Under the pieces are notes generated by a model. That model was not told the origin of the DNA, did no database searches, and saw only the letters and a program-made list of their open reading frames with translations. A stretch of DNA of 21,177 nt from a virus: positions 1 through 21,177 of the IMG/VR virus record IMGVR_UViG_3300034022_000567; one strand, given 5' to 3'. A program made the translations under genes and the position numbers. Shown here one piece after another: positions 7,891 to 14,980 of this stretch. The first letter of the stretch is position 1. Each line of letters begins with the position of its first letter.

Positions 7891-7928
7891 GAAAAGGAAA
7901 GAGGCCCGCCCGCGAGCAGGCGGGCCTC
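7891..7928 (-). terminator. Intrinsic terminator after the capsid/cement genes
   Basis: A perfect 10-bp inverted repeat, GAGGCCCGCC (7901-7910) and GGCGGGCCTC (7919-7928), with an 8-nt loop. On the minus strand the stem is followed by TTTCCTTTTCC, a T-rich though interrupted tail. It lies between the cement-candidate stop (7943) and the next start (7883), so it would cut transcription after the two most abundant capsid proteins and lower the expression of connector and tail genes. Confidence 0.8.
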
Positions 7929-7942
7929 AATGGGGAGGTCGA

Positions 7943-8350
7943 TCAGAACAGCAGCTTGGCGACCATGGCAGCGGTGAGCGTGCCGGGGGTGCCGCTTGCA
8001 GTCTGAGCGATGCGGACGTAGCGGCGGGTGTTCGCCGGGACACGGAAGCGGACGGTCTTGGCGGCGGCGCCTGCGCCACCGGCGCCGGTCTGGGTCGTCG
8101 AGATCGCCGGGTCAACAGCGAGGAAGTTCGTGCCGTCGGCGCTGTCTTGCAGCGCGTAGGTGACGACCTTCGTGTCGGCGAGTTGGGCGGTGGTCAGGGC
8201 CGGGCCTGCCAACTCGAAGACGACGCGCTCCACGTCACCGCCAACGGCCTGCTCAAGGTCGAAGGCTGCGGTGGTCGCGCCGGCCGCGAGAAGCGTGACG
8301 GTCGAGACGTAGTTCTGGTCCTGCTGGTTGCGGTTGAATTCAAAGGCCAT
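7943..8350 (-). CDS. Capsid cement / head decoration candidate
   Basis: A 135-residue protein, beta-rich, with no Cys and many Ala, Thr and Val. The pattern VERVVFELAGPALTT, VVTYALQDSADGTNF, then VRFRVPANTRRYVRIAQTASGTPGTLTAA resembles phage capsid cement proteins, a single beta-sandwich domain that sits on the shell between capsomers; the last strand, YVRIAQTAS followed by TLTA, is the most typical part. It starts 8 bp after the major capsid gene ends and stops just before a strong terminator. Cement proteins usually lie next to the capsid gene and are made in similar amounts. There is no SD-like sequence before the ATG. A generic head protein is the alternative. Confidence 0.55.
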   Translation of the reverse strand: MAFEFNRNQQDQNYVSTVTLLAAGATTAAFDLEQAVGGDVERVVFELAGPALTTAQLADTKVVTYALQDSADGTNFLAVDPAISTTQTGAGGAGAAAKTVRFRVPANTRRYVRIAQTASGTPGTLTAAMVAKLLF

Positions 8351-8358
8351 GATCGTGA

Positions 8359-9300
8359 TTAGCTGAGGGTTTCGGTGTCACCGATGGAGTCGGTGATGAT
8401 GATGGGGATACCGAAGGACTCGGTAGGGACACCCGGGAGGATGCCGGTAAAGGCTTCCTGCTTGGTGCTGGCGGTCATCGTCCGGCTGATTTGCAGCTGA
8501 TAGGCCGAGCGGCGGGACATGAGCAGGTGGCTCGGGCGTTCGCCAACCGGGAATTTGCTGAGAAGCTCGGCGATCTTGGCGTCGGTGAGACGAGCGCCGG
8601 CTTCGGCGGCGGTGAGGTCTTTCAGTCGCCCCACGGCATACTTGTTGACGCACTGGAAGCCGATCCACGCGGTGAGGTCCGCGATGAACGCGGCATAACG
8701 CTTCGAGTTGGCGTCCACCGCGTCGCCCTCGCGGAAGGCCGAGAGGTCGAAGCTGGTGCCGTTGCCATAGACGTATTGCACGCCGGTGGTGCCGGCCTTG
8801 ATGGCATACACCGAGGAGCCGGTGCCGAGAGTGGTGCCGCCTGCATCAACAACCAACTCATCACCGAAGGTGCCGATGAGCTGCTGAAGGCCGAAGAAGC
8901 CCTTCGCGCCTGCGGCGGTGCCGTAGATCGTTTGGGATCCAACGGTTGAGAGCGCGGCGCGCATGACGCCGGCAGCTTCGATGGCCTGGATGGCTTCGGG
9001 GCCGTCCTCGTAGCCGCGAGCGACCGCCTTGTCCACCTCGACACGGGCCGAGAGAATGAAGCACTCGACGAGGCGTTCGGTGAAGTTCGACTTGGTGGCG
9101 TCGGTGCCTTCGTTGGCAGCGCGGAAACTGACAGCCGGGCGGCTGTTGCGGATCACCGTCTTGTAGGACGTGCCGCGGATGGTCCGCGCCGGGATGATGG
9201 TCACCTCGGGCGAAGCGGTTGCGACTTCCTCGATGAGTCCGACAATCGGGTCGGCACCGTTCAGCTTGGCGAGGTCAAGCAGGGTCAAGTTGTTGGGCAT
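8359..9300 (-). CDS. Major capsid protein (HK97-type fold)
   Basis: A 313-residue protein. The N-terminus, MPNNLTLLDLAKLNGADPIVGLIEE, followed by PARTIRGTSYKTVIRN and VSFRAANEGTD, is the familiar start of phage major head proteins with an HK97-like fold: N-arm, then E-loop near residues 37-70. The middle contains the spine helix VDKAVARGYEDGPEAIQAIEAAG, and the P-domain carries FGLQQLIGTFGDELVVDAGG. The C-terminal part, SRRSAYQLQISRTM then GIPIIITDSIG, forms the A-domain core strand. It lies directly after the protease/scaffold gene (6-bp gap), as expected for co-assembly. It has a C/A-rich leader and no SD-like sequence, which is surprising for a highly expressed gene. There is no long delta domain, so the protease/scaffold gene must supply the scaffold. 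Confidence 0.85.
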   Translation of the reverse strand: MPNNLTLLDLAKLNGADPIVGLIEEVATASPEVTIIPARTIRGTSYKTVIRNSRPAVSFRAANEGTDATKSNFTERLVECFILSARVEVDKAVARGYEDGPEAIQAIEAAGVMRAALSTVGSQTIYGTAAGAKGFFGLQQLIGTFGDELVVDAGGTTLGTGSSVYAIKAGTTGVQYVYGNGTSFDLSAFREGDAVDANSKRYAAFIADLTAWIGFQCVNKYAVGRLKDLTAAEAGARLTDAKIAELLSKFPVGERPSHLLMSRRSAYQLQISRTMTASTKQEAFTGILPGVPTESFGIPIIITDSIGDTETLS

Positions 9301-9306
9301 GATGGT

Positions 9307-10287
9307 TTAGGATTGGGATTGAGCTTTGAAGGCGGCCTCAACACGGGCGAGGCCGGTGAGAGCTGGGCCTTGAGGGGGTTCTTCGGTGCGGCCCGCGAGG
9401 ACCGTTTTGCCAGAGAGCACGGGGTTGACGGGGATGGCGTTGAGCGCCTTCACGGCTTCGGGGTTGGTCGTGATGGACGAGCGCCAGAATGCTTTCGTCG
9501 CGTCGTCTTGCGGGGCGATCCGGCCGGCCTTGATAGCGTCCTCGATGGCGGCGTCGGCGGATGCCGATGCCTTTGCGGCCATCTCGTCCTTGAGCGACTT
9601 GTAGGCGGCTTCGAGTTCGCCGTTCCGTTTCTTCATCTCCTCCAGTTCGTCCTCGGCGGACTTCCTGGCGATGTTGGCAGGTTCGACGTCTTCGGCCTGC
9701 GCTGCGACTTCCCGGAGGGTAGCGAGCGCGGCCTTGGCGGTTTCGAGGGCTTGATCGGGCGCGCAAGACGCCTCCACGAGCCCGAGTTCAACTAGGTGTT
9801 GCATGGGGTCTTCTGTTGCTTGGTGAGCTGCGGCGATCCGCGGGATTTCCTCGAAAGCAGGGTCGTTGACCAAGCTGCCGATCTCCCCGCGAGTCGTGAG
9901 GCCGGTGGGGATGCCGTCTTTGGAGACGAGGAAGGTCGGGGAAAAGTAGGAGTAGTCGCGGCCCTCGATGGCTGCGCGACCGGCGCTGGTCCAATCGACA
10001 TCGAGCATCAGCCCGACGCCCGGTTCATAGCGGAACGCGGTCGGGATGAACGATGCAGCACCCGGCTTGTGGTCGAACCCGGCGAAAGGCCGGACGTTGG
10101 ACTCCATCCGGCGAGCGAGGTCGTCGGCGAATCCGGCAAGAACCCGGTCATCGACCGTCACGGTCAAGGTCTTCGGCTTGCCGCCCACGCTCGCGGTGAT
10201 CTCGTGCGTGCCCTCAGGCAGGAACACAATTGACCCGGCTTCGGAAAGCTCGGATTGGAACGCGGAGTTGACTGTGAGGCCGGTCAT
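9307..10287 (-). CDS. Mu I-like prohead protease with scaffold region
   Basis: A 326-residue protein from the ATG at 10287; an ATG at 10326 is also in frame but would put the upstream palindrome inside the gene. Residues 1-150 match the Mu I-like protease layout: a first strand set, then FAGFDHKPG near 69-76 with His73 as a likely catalytic histidine, then GRDYSYFSPTF near 109-119 with Ser113 or Ser116 as the nucleophile, then GEIGSLVNDPAF. From about residue 160 the protein becomes helical and charged, with a coiled coil near 205-250 (ELEEMKKRNGELEAAYKS), as in scaffold proteins. An internal ATG at 9804 could make scaffold alone, as happens for Mu I and Z. It comes immediately before the capsid gene. 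The protease call is good; the catalytic residues are inferred. Confidence 0.75.
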   Translation of the reverse strand: MTGLTVNSAFQSELSEAGSIVFLPEGTHEITASVGGKPKTLTVTVDDRVLAGFADDLARRMESNVRPFAGFDHKPGAASFIPTAFRYEPGVGLMLDVDWTSAGRAAIEGRDYSYFSPTFLVSKDGIPTGLTTRGEIGSLVNDPAFEEIPRIAAAHQATEDPMQHLVELGLVEASCAPDQALETAKAALATLREVAAQAEDVEPANIARKSAEDELEEMKKRNGELEAAYKSLKDEMAAKASASADAAIEDAIKAGRIAPQDDATKAFWRSSITTNPEAVKALNAIPVNPVLSGKTVLAGRTEEPPQGPALTGLARVEAAFKAQSQS

Positions 10288-10296
10288 CTGGCGAAA

Positions 10297-10317
10297 CCTT
10301 AGTAAATTGCTCAGGAT
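10297..10317 (-). promoter_or_regulatory. Palindromic element upstream of the protease gene
   Basis: The plus strand reads CCTTAGTAAATTGCTCAGG, then AT: an imperfect inverted repeat with 6-bp arms (CCTTAG and CTCAGG, one mismatch) and a 7-nt centre. Read on the opposite strand it matches the element at 12808-12830 at 19 of 21 positions. On the minus strand its arm CTAAGG contains AAGG, 9 nt before the ATG at 10287, so an RNA hairpin would cover the ribosome binding site. It could instead be a protein operator. Confidence 0.55.
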
Positions 10318-10333
10318 AGTCAACATTGCAAAT

Positions 10334-10939
10334 TCAAGCCTCCTCCACGGTGGCGATCAGGCTGTCGAGAGCCTCGTCGATGAAGGCGTCGAGGTAACCC
10401 GCTTCGGGCGGCAGGGCACCCGGCCACGGGCGGTGCGTGACGCTTTTCCTCAGCGCGTAGGCGGCCTTGGCGTCGCCGGTTTGCTCGTCGGTGTACATCA
10501 GCATTCCCTTCGCGGCGAACAGCGGGGCGATCGTGCGGGCGAACGTCTTCGCGGTCAGCCCGTGCGCCCGAGGGTCCACCGGGATCGTCAGGAACTTCTT
10601 TCGCTTCGCTCGGATCGTGCCGCCGGTGACCTTGTGGGCGAGGCCGATCGTCTCGTTCTGGAATTTCACGTCGTAGCTGTTGGGCTGGAGCATGGCCCAC
10701 GCGGTTTCCGTCGAGCGCCACCATTGCGTCGGCCTCCGCCCCGGCCCGTGAGTCGGCAGCGCGGGGTTGACCCAGAACGGCCGCCCCTTGGCTTGGTAGT
10801 ACCCCTTGATCACAGCCAGCGCGGCCTGCCCGCCGTCACCGATGGCTTGCCGCCTGGCAGCAGGTGATGACAGCCGGATCAGCCCGAGCCTCACCTCCTG
10901 CGCCCCGGTGATCGCGACGTTGACGCTCAGGTTAGACAT
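10334..10939 (-). CDS. Phage virion morphogenesis protein (Mu gpG-like)
   Basis: A 201-residue protein from the ATG at 10939, whose start lies inside the end of the preceding gene (8-bp overlap). The N-terminus is beta plus helix, MSNLSVNVAITGAQEVRLGL. The strongest hint is VTGGTIRAKRKKFLTIPVDPRAHGLTA near residues 104-130: a G-G-T-I-x-A-K strand followed by a strand of aliphatics and proline is the core of the gpG-like virion morphogenesis/tail completion family, where the protein helps finish the tail or join it to the head. The next piece, FAAKGMLMYTDEQTGD, also fits. Low-complexity basic and proline residues around 50-75 (PTHGPGRRPTQWW) form a loop. In many DUF935-portal phages this gene is near the portal, as here. 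The exact role is uncertain. Confidence 0.6.
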   Translation of the reverse strand: MSNLSVNVAITGAQEVRLGLIRLSSPAARRQAIGDGGQAALAVIKGYYQAKGRPFWVNPALPTHGPGRRPTQWWRSTETAWAMLQPNSYDVKFQNETIGLAHKVTGGTIRAKRKKFLTIPVDPRAHGLTAKTFARTIAPLFAAKGMLMYTDEQTGDAKAAYALRKSVTHRPWPGALPPEAGYLDAFIDEALDSLIATVEEA

Positions 10940-11171
10940 TCGGTTCAATCCCTCGGATGATGGCCTCGCCGATTTCGGCTTCGAGAGCGTCTGCGAGCGC
11001 CCGCTGGTTGAGTTCGTGGAACATCCGCGGCACCCGCTGGACAGCTTGATCGACCAGCGCATTGAATGCGCCAGGCGTGAGCGTGCGGCTTTGCTCGATC
11101 AGATCGCCGAGCAGCTCGTCCATCGGGGCGAGCCATTCGGCGGCGAGGTCGCGTAGGTCGGCCTTGGTCAT
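10932..11171 (-). CDS. Small helical protein of unknown function downstream of the portal
   Basis: A 79-residue protein from the ATG at 11171, which overlaps the portal stop as ATGA; a longer in-frame start upstream would lie inside the portal gene. It is helical and acidic, with MTKADLRDLAAEWLAPMDELLGDLIEQ, then LTPGAFNALVDQAVQRVPRMFHELN and ALADALEAEIGEAIIRG. This two- to three-helix plan with amphipathic faces suggests a small bundle that may bind the portal or head. I do not recognise the family. Tight coupling to the portal on one side and to the gpG-like gene on the other means that the three are probably translated together. It could help portal assembly, but nothing in the sequence proves it. 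Confidence 0.6.
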   Translation of the reverse strand: MTKADLRDLAAEWLAPMDELLGDLIEQSRTLTPGAFNALVDQAVQRVPRMFHELNQRALADALEAEIGEAIIRGIEPNV

Positions 11172-12799
11172 TCTGCTTCGATGAGTTTCATCTTCGACTT
11201 GGCCCAGCGGTAGCCAGCGTCGCCGCCCCATCCGTGCCATGCTTGCCAGCCCTTGCCCTTCGCCGGCCACGTCTCGCCGCTCTTGTCCACCTCATGGCGG
11301 GCGAAGAACGAGACCATGCGCTTGACGGTGTCGGGCGTCAGGGTGGTCCGGTTGGCGATGTCGCGAGCGCGGGCGATCCCCACGGCGGTCATACCTCGCT
11401 CGCTGGCCGGTTTCGTGCGGCGAATGTCCAGCGCCTCCTGTGCGTTCGCTGCCATCTCGGCGGTCGGTCGTAGGTCGATCTCGTCGAGGCGGGCCGCGGC
11501 CAGCGTGTCGAGCGGGTCAGGCATGGCATCTTCGATCTCGTCGTCACCGAAGATCGCCTCACCGTCCACAGGCTCCGGGATCTCCAACTCCTCATAGACC
11601 CACTTGGCCGGCATCTTCACGCCGGTCTCAACCAGAATTTTAAACCGCTCGGCGGCGGCCTTGGTGTCCTTCACGCGAGGGATCGTGATCTCGGCGAACG
11701 GCATGTCCTCGGCCGGCACCGCGCCGAAGTTAAGCCGGACGATGGCAGGGATCAACTGCTCGGTCAGGATCGACGCCGTCCACGACGCGACCGATTGCAA
11801 AACCTCGGTGCGGATCCCGTCATGCACCTCGCCCAGCGCCCGCGATCCGGTGCCGGTGTTGTCGGTCGTCAGCGTCTGGCCGAGCAACAGGATGTCGCAG
11901 GCCCGATCGGCCACGTCCATCAAGTGCGACTGCGGCATCGAGTCGGCGGCGCCGGAAACCCCGTCGAGGATATTGAGCTTCACCCCGGGGCCGGTCACGG
12001 CCGCGCCGGTGCTGCCGACGTTTTCGAGCATCGCCTCGGCCGCATTCATCGCGCCTTCGCTGCCGTCGGTCTCGACGTGCCGCCACGGAACGCCGAAGAG
12101 CTGGGCATATTGCATCAACCATCCGAGGCCGTAGACGCTAGCGAGCCAGTATTTCGTCAGGGTCCGGAGGTTGGCGGCGTGGATCGGGTGTGTGCCGCCC
12201 TGACTCCAGACGGCGATGAGGAAGCGATCGGGCGGGAAGTCCTCCAGTGGGCTGTTGTTCGCTCCGCCTGGAGCGATCATCAGTCGGTCGATCTCGTTGC
12301 CGGCGGATGGGTAGGCGAGATATTTGGCCGGCACCGGGGCGTAGGCTCGCGGTGAGATGATGCCGTTCTGCGCGTGCCATGCGATTTCCAGCACGCTGAT
12401 GCCCTTGGCGTAGGCGTCGATGAGAGCGCGGATACCGCCCCCCATGTCGAGCTCCCAATATCCCGGCCGCGGCGCGAAGGATTCCATGGCCCGCTCGACG
12501 ACTTCATTGATCCGCAGGGCTTGCGGGGTTGGCTCCTCCGCGCCCTCACGGATGGCCGGCTTGATCTGGATTTCCAAGCGGGCGACGGCACCGGACACCT
12601 CGTTGAGCGCCTTCCGCAGGCGAGGCCACGTGTCCAGCATCAAGCGGAAGAGCCGGTCCTGGTCCTCCAGCTTGCCCGTGCGGACGTTCCGCAAAATGGC
12701 ACGGACCTGCTCAGGGGTGACGTTCGACAGGTCGAAGTCGTTGGTGCGATACTGCGCCGGCACGGGCCAGACGACGCCTTTTCGTTCGTCGATTGTCAT
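11168..12799 (-). CDS. Portal protein (DUF935 / Mu gp29-like) with extra C-terminal domain
   Basis: A 543-residue protein. The first 450 residues follow the DUF935 portal plan. A lead-in, RTNDFDLSNVTPEQVRAILRN, comes first. Then come LMLDTWPRLRKALNEVSGAV near 48-67 and YAKGISVLEIAWHAQNG near 129-145. WLASVYGLGWLMQYAQLFGVPWRH follows near 217-240. LLLGQTLTTDNTGTGSRALGEVHDGI lies near 301-326. The dodecameric portal is the ring through which DNA enters and leaves the head and to which terminase docks. Residues about 470-543 look like an added domain: GIARARDIANRTTLTPDTVKRM, then FFARHEVDK, and a Trp-rich tail with GWGGDAGYRWAKS. This module is known from the ends of other phage structural proteins. 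The gene follows a 48-bp gap that carries a palindrome. Confidence 0.8.
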   Translation of the reverse strand: MTIDERKGVVWPVPAQYRTNDFDLSNVTPEQVRAILRNVRTGKLEDQDRLFRLMLDTWPRLRKALNEVSGAVARLEIQIKPAIREGAEEPTPQALRINEVVERAMESFAPRPGYWELDMGGGIRALIDAYAKGISVLEIAWHAQNGIISPRAYAPVPAKYLAYPSAGNEIDRLMIAPGGANNSPLEDFPPDRFLIAVWSQGGTHPIHAANLRTLTKYWLASVYGLGWLMQYAQLFGVPWRHVETDGSEGAMNAAEAMLENVGSTGAAVTGPGVKLNILDGVSGAADSMPQSHLMDVADRACDILLLGQTLTTDNTGTGSRALGEVHDGIRTEVLQSVASWTASILTEQLIPAIVRLNFGAVPAEDMPFAEITIPRVKDTKAAAERFKILVETGVKMPAKWVYEELEIPEPVDGEAIFGDDEIEDAMPDPLDTLAAARLDEIDLRPTAEMAANAQEALDIRRTKPASERGMTAVGIARARDIANRTTLTPDTVKRMVSFFARHEVDKSGETWPAKGKGWQAWHGWGGDAGYRWAKSKMKLIEAE

Positions 12800-12807
12800 T
12801 CTTGAGC

Positions 12808-12830
12808 ATCCTTAGCAACTTACTAAGGAT
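12808..12830 (-). promoter_or_regulatory. Palindromic element upstream of the portal gene
   Basis: A near-perfect 23-bp palindrome. The plus strand reads CCTTAGCAACTTACTAAGG flanked by AT on both sides; arms ATCCTTAG (12808-12815) and CTAAGGAT (12823-12830) match exactly, and the inner arms differ by one base. On the minus strand the downstream arm CTAAGG carries AAGG, 10 nt before the portal ATG at 12799. It matches the element at 10297-10317, where the same arm sits 9 nt before a start. A hairpin that covers the ribosome binding site, or a dimer operator, would both fit. Confidence 0.6.
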
Positions 12831-12847
12831 TTGGCAAGGGCGGGGAT

Positions 12848-14188
12848 TCAGAGCGCGTTAAAGCCCCGAACCGCCCGCGTTGCCATCGGGTTCGGCTGCG
12901 TGCGGATCACCGACTTCTCCGACATCAGCCCGGAGTGGTGAGCTCCCAGCGCGATGCAGGCCAGTAGGGCGTCGGCGCGGTCGGGCGACTTGAGCCCGGC
13001 CTTCCGCATCTTCTCCTTGTCCTCGATCCGCAGCTTGCCGGTCGCGTTCCATTCGCTCTTGCGGGTGGTGATCTGCTCGAACGTCATTGGGTCCAGTTCG
13101 CCCAGGTTGACCTCGCCCCGGTGGATCGCCTGCGTCCCGGTGTGCCAGACCTCGCCGATCAGGTTGGCATACTCGTCGGAGTCCTTCGCGGCCTGCCCGC
13201 CGTGGAAGCGGTTGATGTGCCAGCCCTCCTCAGCCATCTGGCAGACGAAGCCGGTGCCGAGGCCGTCGGCGTCGCCGAAGATCTGCCCCGGCTTCAGCTT
13301 CTCCTCCTCGAACATCCGGATGAACTGGCGGGCGGCCTGCACGGTGTCCCGCTCCTGCCATGCCTTGACGACGCGGGCGCGATTGCCTCGGCGGATCGCC
13401 AGCACGTTCTCGTCCCGGCCGGCGGCGAAGTCGCAGAACGCGACCACCTCGCCGGACTCGTCGGCCTTGGGCTGCCGTTCCAGTGCCGCGGTCAGGCGGG
13501 CCGGTGAAAGCACCATCAGCTCGTCGTCGGCGGTGAACTCGGCAAGGTGCTTCGAGCGGTAGAGCGGATGGTCCTCGCCATACTTGATCCGGTCGAGCTG
13601 CCTCCGCTCCTCTGGAATGTGCGGGCATTCACTGCTCGGCACCTTCCGCGTCCAGTAGAGGCTGCGGTCCTTGTGGTGGGAGTCGTAGAACTGCCCGCGA
13701 GGCGCGCCGGGGGATGACACCCAGAGCTGAAGCAGGCGGGTGCATCGGTCGAAGGCCTCGAAGATTTGGTCGGGCACCGTCTTGGCCTCGTCCACGATGA
13801 GCATCAGCGGCGCGTCCGGCTCACCGTGCCAGCCCTCAGCACGGCCGGCGTCGTCGGTGGAGAAGCCCAGCGCGAACCCGCCCTCGGGCGTGCGCAGCTC
13901 ATCGGATAGGAACGTCCACGCGGGAAACTTGTCCCGGTGCTTGCGGATCGCCGGCCAGAGCTGGTTGGAGAGCTGGCGGAACGATCCCGAGGTGAAGACG
14001 ACCCTGCCCTTTGGGTGCTTGTCGAGGAACCAGAGGATCAGCGGCGCGACGAGCCGGTCAGTCTTGCCGCTGCCGTTGGCCGCCACCACGGATGAGAACT
14101 GCCCGATGCCGACGGACTCCAGAGCTTCGATCTGCCAGACGTAGGGGATGATACCCAGCTTCCGAATGCAGAACTCGGTGGGGGTCAT
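12848..14188 (-). CDS. Terminase large subunit (ATPase/nuclease)
   Basis: A 446-residue protein with the terminase signature. Walker A is AANGSGKT at residues 36-43 and Walker B is LMLIVDEA at 128-135. An SSPG coupling-motif candidate sits at 158-161. The C-terminal RNase-H-like nuclease shows CDFAAGRDENV near 252-262 (Asp253), FGDADGLG near 304-311 (Asp306 and Asp308) and SPDRADALLAC near 401-411 (Asp403 and Asp406), the usual acidic set for two metals. It cuts concatemeric DNA and pumps it through the portal into the head. It starts at the ATG at 14188, overlapping the preceding stop by ATGA, with a strong AAAGGAGAGG ribosome binding site upstream. The end is followed by 48 bp before the portal. 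The identification is firm. Confidence 0.93.
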   Translation of the reverse strand: MTPTEFCIRKLGIIPYVWQIEALESVGIGQFSSVVAANGSGKTDRLVAPLILWFLDKHPKGRVVFTSGSFRQLSNQLWPAIRKHRDKFPAWTFLSDELRTPEGGFALGFSTDDAGRAEGWHGEPDAPLMLIVDEAKTVPDQIFEAFDRCTRLLQLWVSSPGAPRGQFYDSHHKDRSLYWTRKVPSSECPHIPEERRQLDRIKYGEDHPLYRSKHLAEFTADDELMVLSPARLTAALERQPKADESGEVVAFCDFAAGRDENVLAIRRGNRARVVKAWQERDTVQAARQFIRMFEEEKLKPGQIFGDADGLGTGFVCQMAEEGWHINRFHGGQAAKDSDEYANLIGEVWHTGTQAIHRGEVNLGELDPMTFEQITTRKSEWNATGKLRIEDKEKMRKAGLKSPDRADALLACIALGAHHSGLMSEKSVIRTQPNPMATRAVRGFNAL

Positions 14189-14511
14189 CTCAACCTCTCC
14201 TTTAGCTTGTGGAGCTCAATGAACAGGCTGACCGCGGTCTCGTGTTCCGCCTTGAGTTGATCTCGCAGCGTCTCCACCTCATGCTTCCAGACGGCAAGTT
14301 CGCGCTCCAGTTCGGCGATCCGGTCAACGCGCGGCGCGTCGCAGTCGTCGCAAGCTTTTTGCGCGGCTCGGAACGTCTGGTTTTCGCGCTCTAGCTGGCG
14401 TGCGAAGTCGGCATCGACCAGCGGGTCCTCTCCGTAGTGGCATCGGGTGGCTTGGTGAGCCGGGAACTCAGCGGCATCGGTTCTCGGTGTTGGTGTCATG
14501 GTCGGTGTCAT
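14185..14511 (-). CDS. Small coiled-coil phage protein between terminase subunits
   Basis: A 108-residue protein with two possible starts, the ATG at 14511 (overlapping the small terminase stop as ATGA) and an in-frame ATG at 14499; the repeated MTPTMTPTPRTD start makes it hard to choose. The N-terminal part TPRTDAAEF followed later by VDADFARQLERE is a pattern I recognise from many small phage proteins of unknown function. Residues about 60-105 are a heptad-repeat coiled coil (RIAELERELAVWKHEVETLRDQL). Three or four cysteines and histidines (ATRCHYG, ACDDCD) lie before it but do not form a clear zinc site. Its place between TerS and TerL could suggest a packaging accessory role, but no function is known to me. 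Confidence 0.7.
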   Translation of the reverse strand: MTPTMTPTPRTDAAEFPAHQATRCHYGEDPLVDADFARQLERENQTFRAAQKACDDCDAPRVDRIAELERELAVWKHEVETLRDQLKAEHETAVSLFIELHKLKERLR

Positions 14512-14930
14512 GGTCGTCGAACTCGTTCCTGCGCGTCCTCGATCACCCGGCGGAGCGCGGCGTCTTGGTCGGGTGGAAGGTGAATGAGAGCAGACTTCGT
14601 GCTGTTGTCGATCCCGACGTTGACCTCCATCTCAGCCGGCGGCTTCCATCCGCCACGGCACTTGAGCCAGAAGATGCACGCGGTGAGCGCCTCCTTGCTC
14701 TCGCCGGTCGCTATGTCGAACAGCCGCTTGGCGATCTTGCTGGTGGCCTTGGCCTGGCCGATGTCGAGCGCGTCCCGGTAGTGCCGGTGGATCGTCTTCT
14801 TGTCGATGCCGACCACGCGCCCGATCTGATCGACCGGCACGCCGATGCCCGACAGCATCTCGATCTGCCGGGTCATGGCCTCGGTCACCTCATGCTTGGG
14901 GCGGCCTGCTTTGCGCTTGGCGGGTGTCAT
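14508..14930 (-). CDS. Terminase small subunit-like DNA-binding protein
   Basis: A 140-residue protein. The N-terminus is basic (MTPAKRKAGRPKHEVTEAM). It is followed by a helix-turn-helix: IEMLSGIGVPVDQIGRVVGIDKKTIHRHYRDALDIG near residues 23-58, where the second helix IDKKTIHRHYRDAL would enter the major groove. The next helix, KIAKRLFDIATGESKEALTACIFWLKCRGGW, is a well-known oligomerization-type stretch in this family. Such proteins bind the packaging site as a ring and recruit the large subunit. The gene sits just before TerL with one small gene between, as usual for terminases. Its start at 14930 lies opposite a plus-strand gene. The C-terminal 30 residues are variable. The function is family-level and fairly safe. 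Confidence 0.75.
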   Translation of the reverse strand: MTPAKRKAGRPKHEVTEAMTRQIEMLSGIGVPVDQIGRVVGIDKKTIHRHYRDALDIGQAKATSKIAKRLFDIATGESKEALTACIFWLKCRGGWKPPAEMEVNVGIDNSTKSALIHLPPDQDAALRRVIEDAQERVRRP

Positions 14931-14942
14931 GGGTTTTCTTGC

Positions 14943-14970
14943 TTTACAAACCCAAGCGGTTCGGTTTTAT
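14943..14970 (+). promoter_or_regulatory. Possible sigma-70-type promoter for the plus-strand gene
   Basis: On the plus strand TTTACA (14943-14948) and TTTTAT (14965-14970) are separated by 16 bp, close to the -35 and -10 consensus and upstream of the ATG at 14981. The spacing to the ATG would leave a very short leader of a few bases. This is a weak call by eye, but it is the only AT-rich interval near the gene, and a gene on this strand needs its own promoter. Confidence 0.35.
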
Positions 14971-14980
14971 TGGCCGCGCA

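Noticed and set aside
8351-8371. TTAGCTGAGG near the capsid stop, resembling the palindrome pair
   Set aside because: The match is short, has no second arm and is part of the stop codon region.
10046-10867. Plus-strand frame across the protease and gpG-like genes
   Set aside because: It crosses two real minus-strand genes and the palindrome gap, with shadow-type composition.
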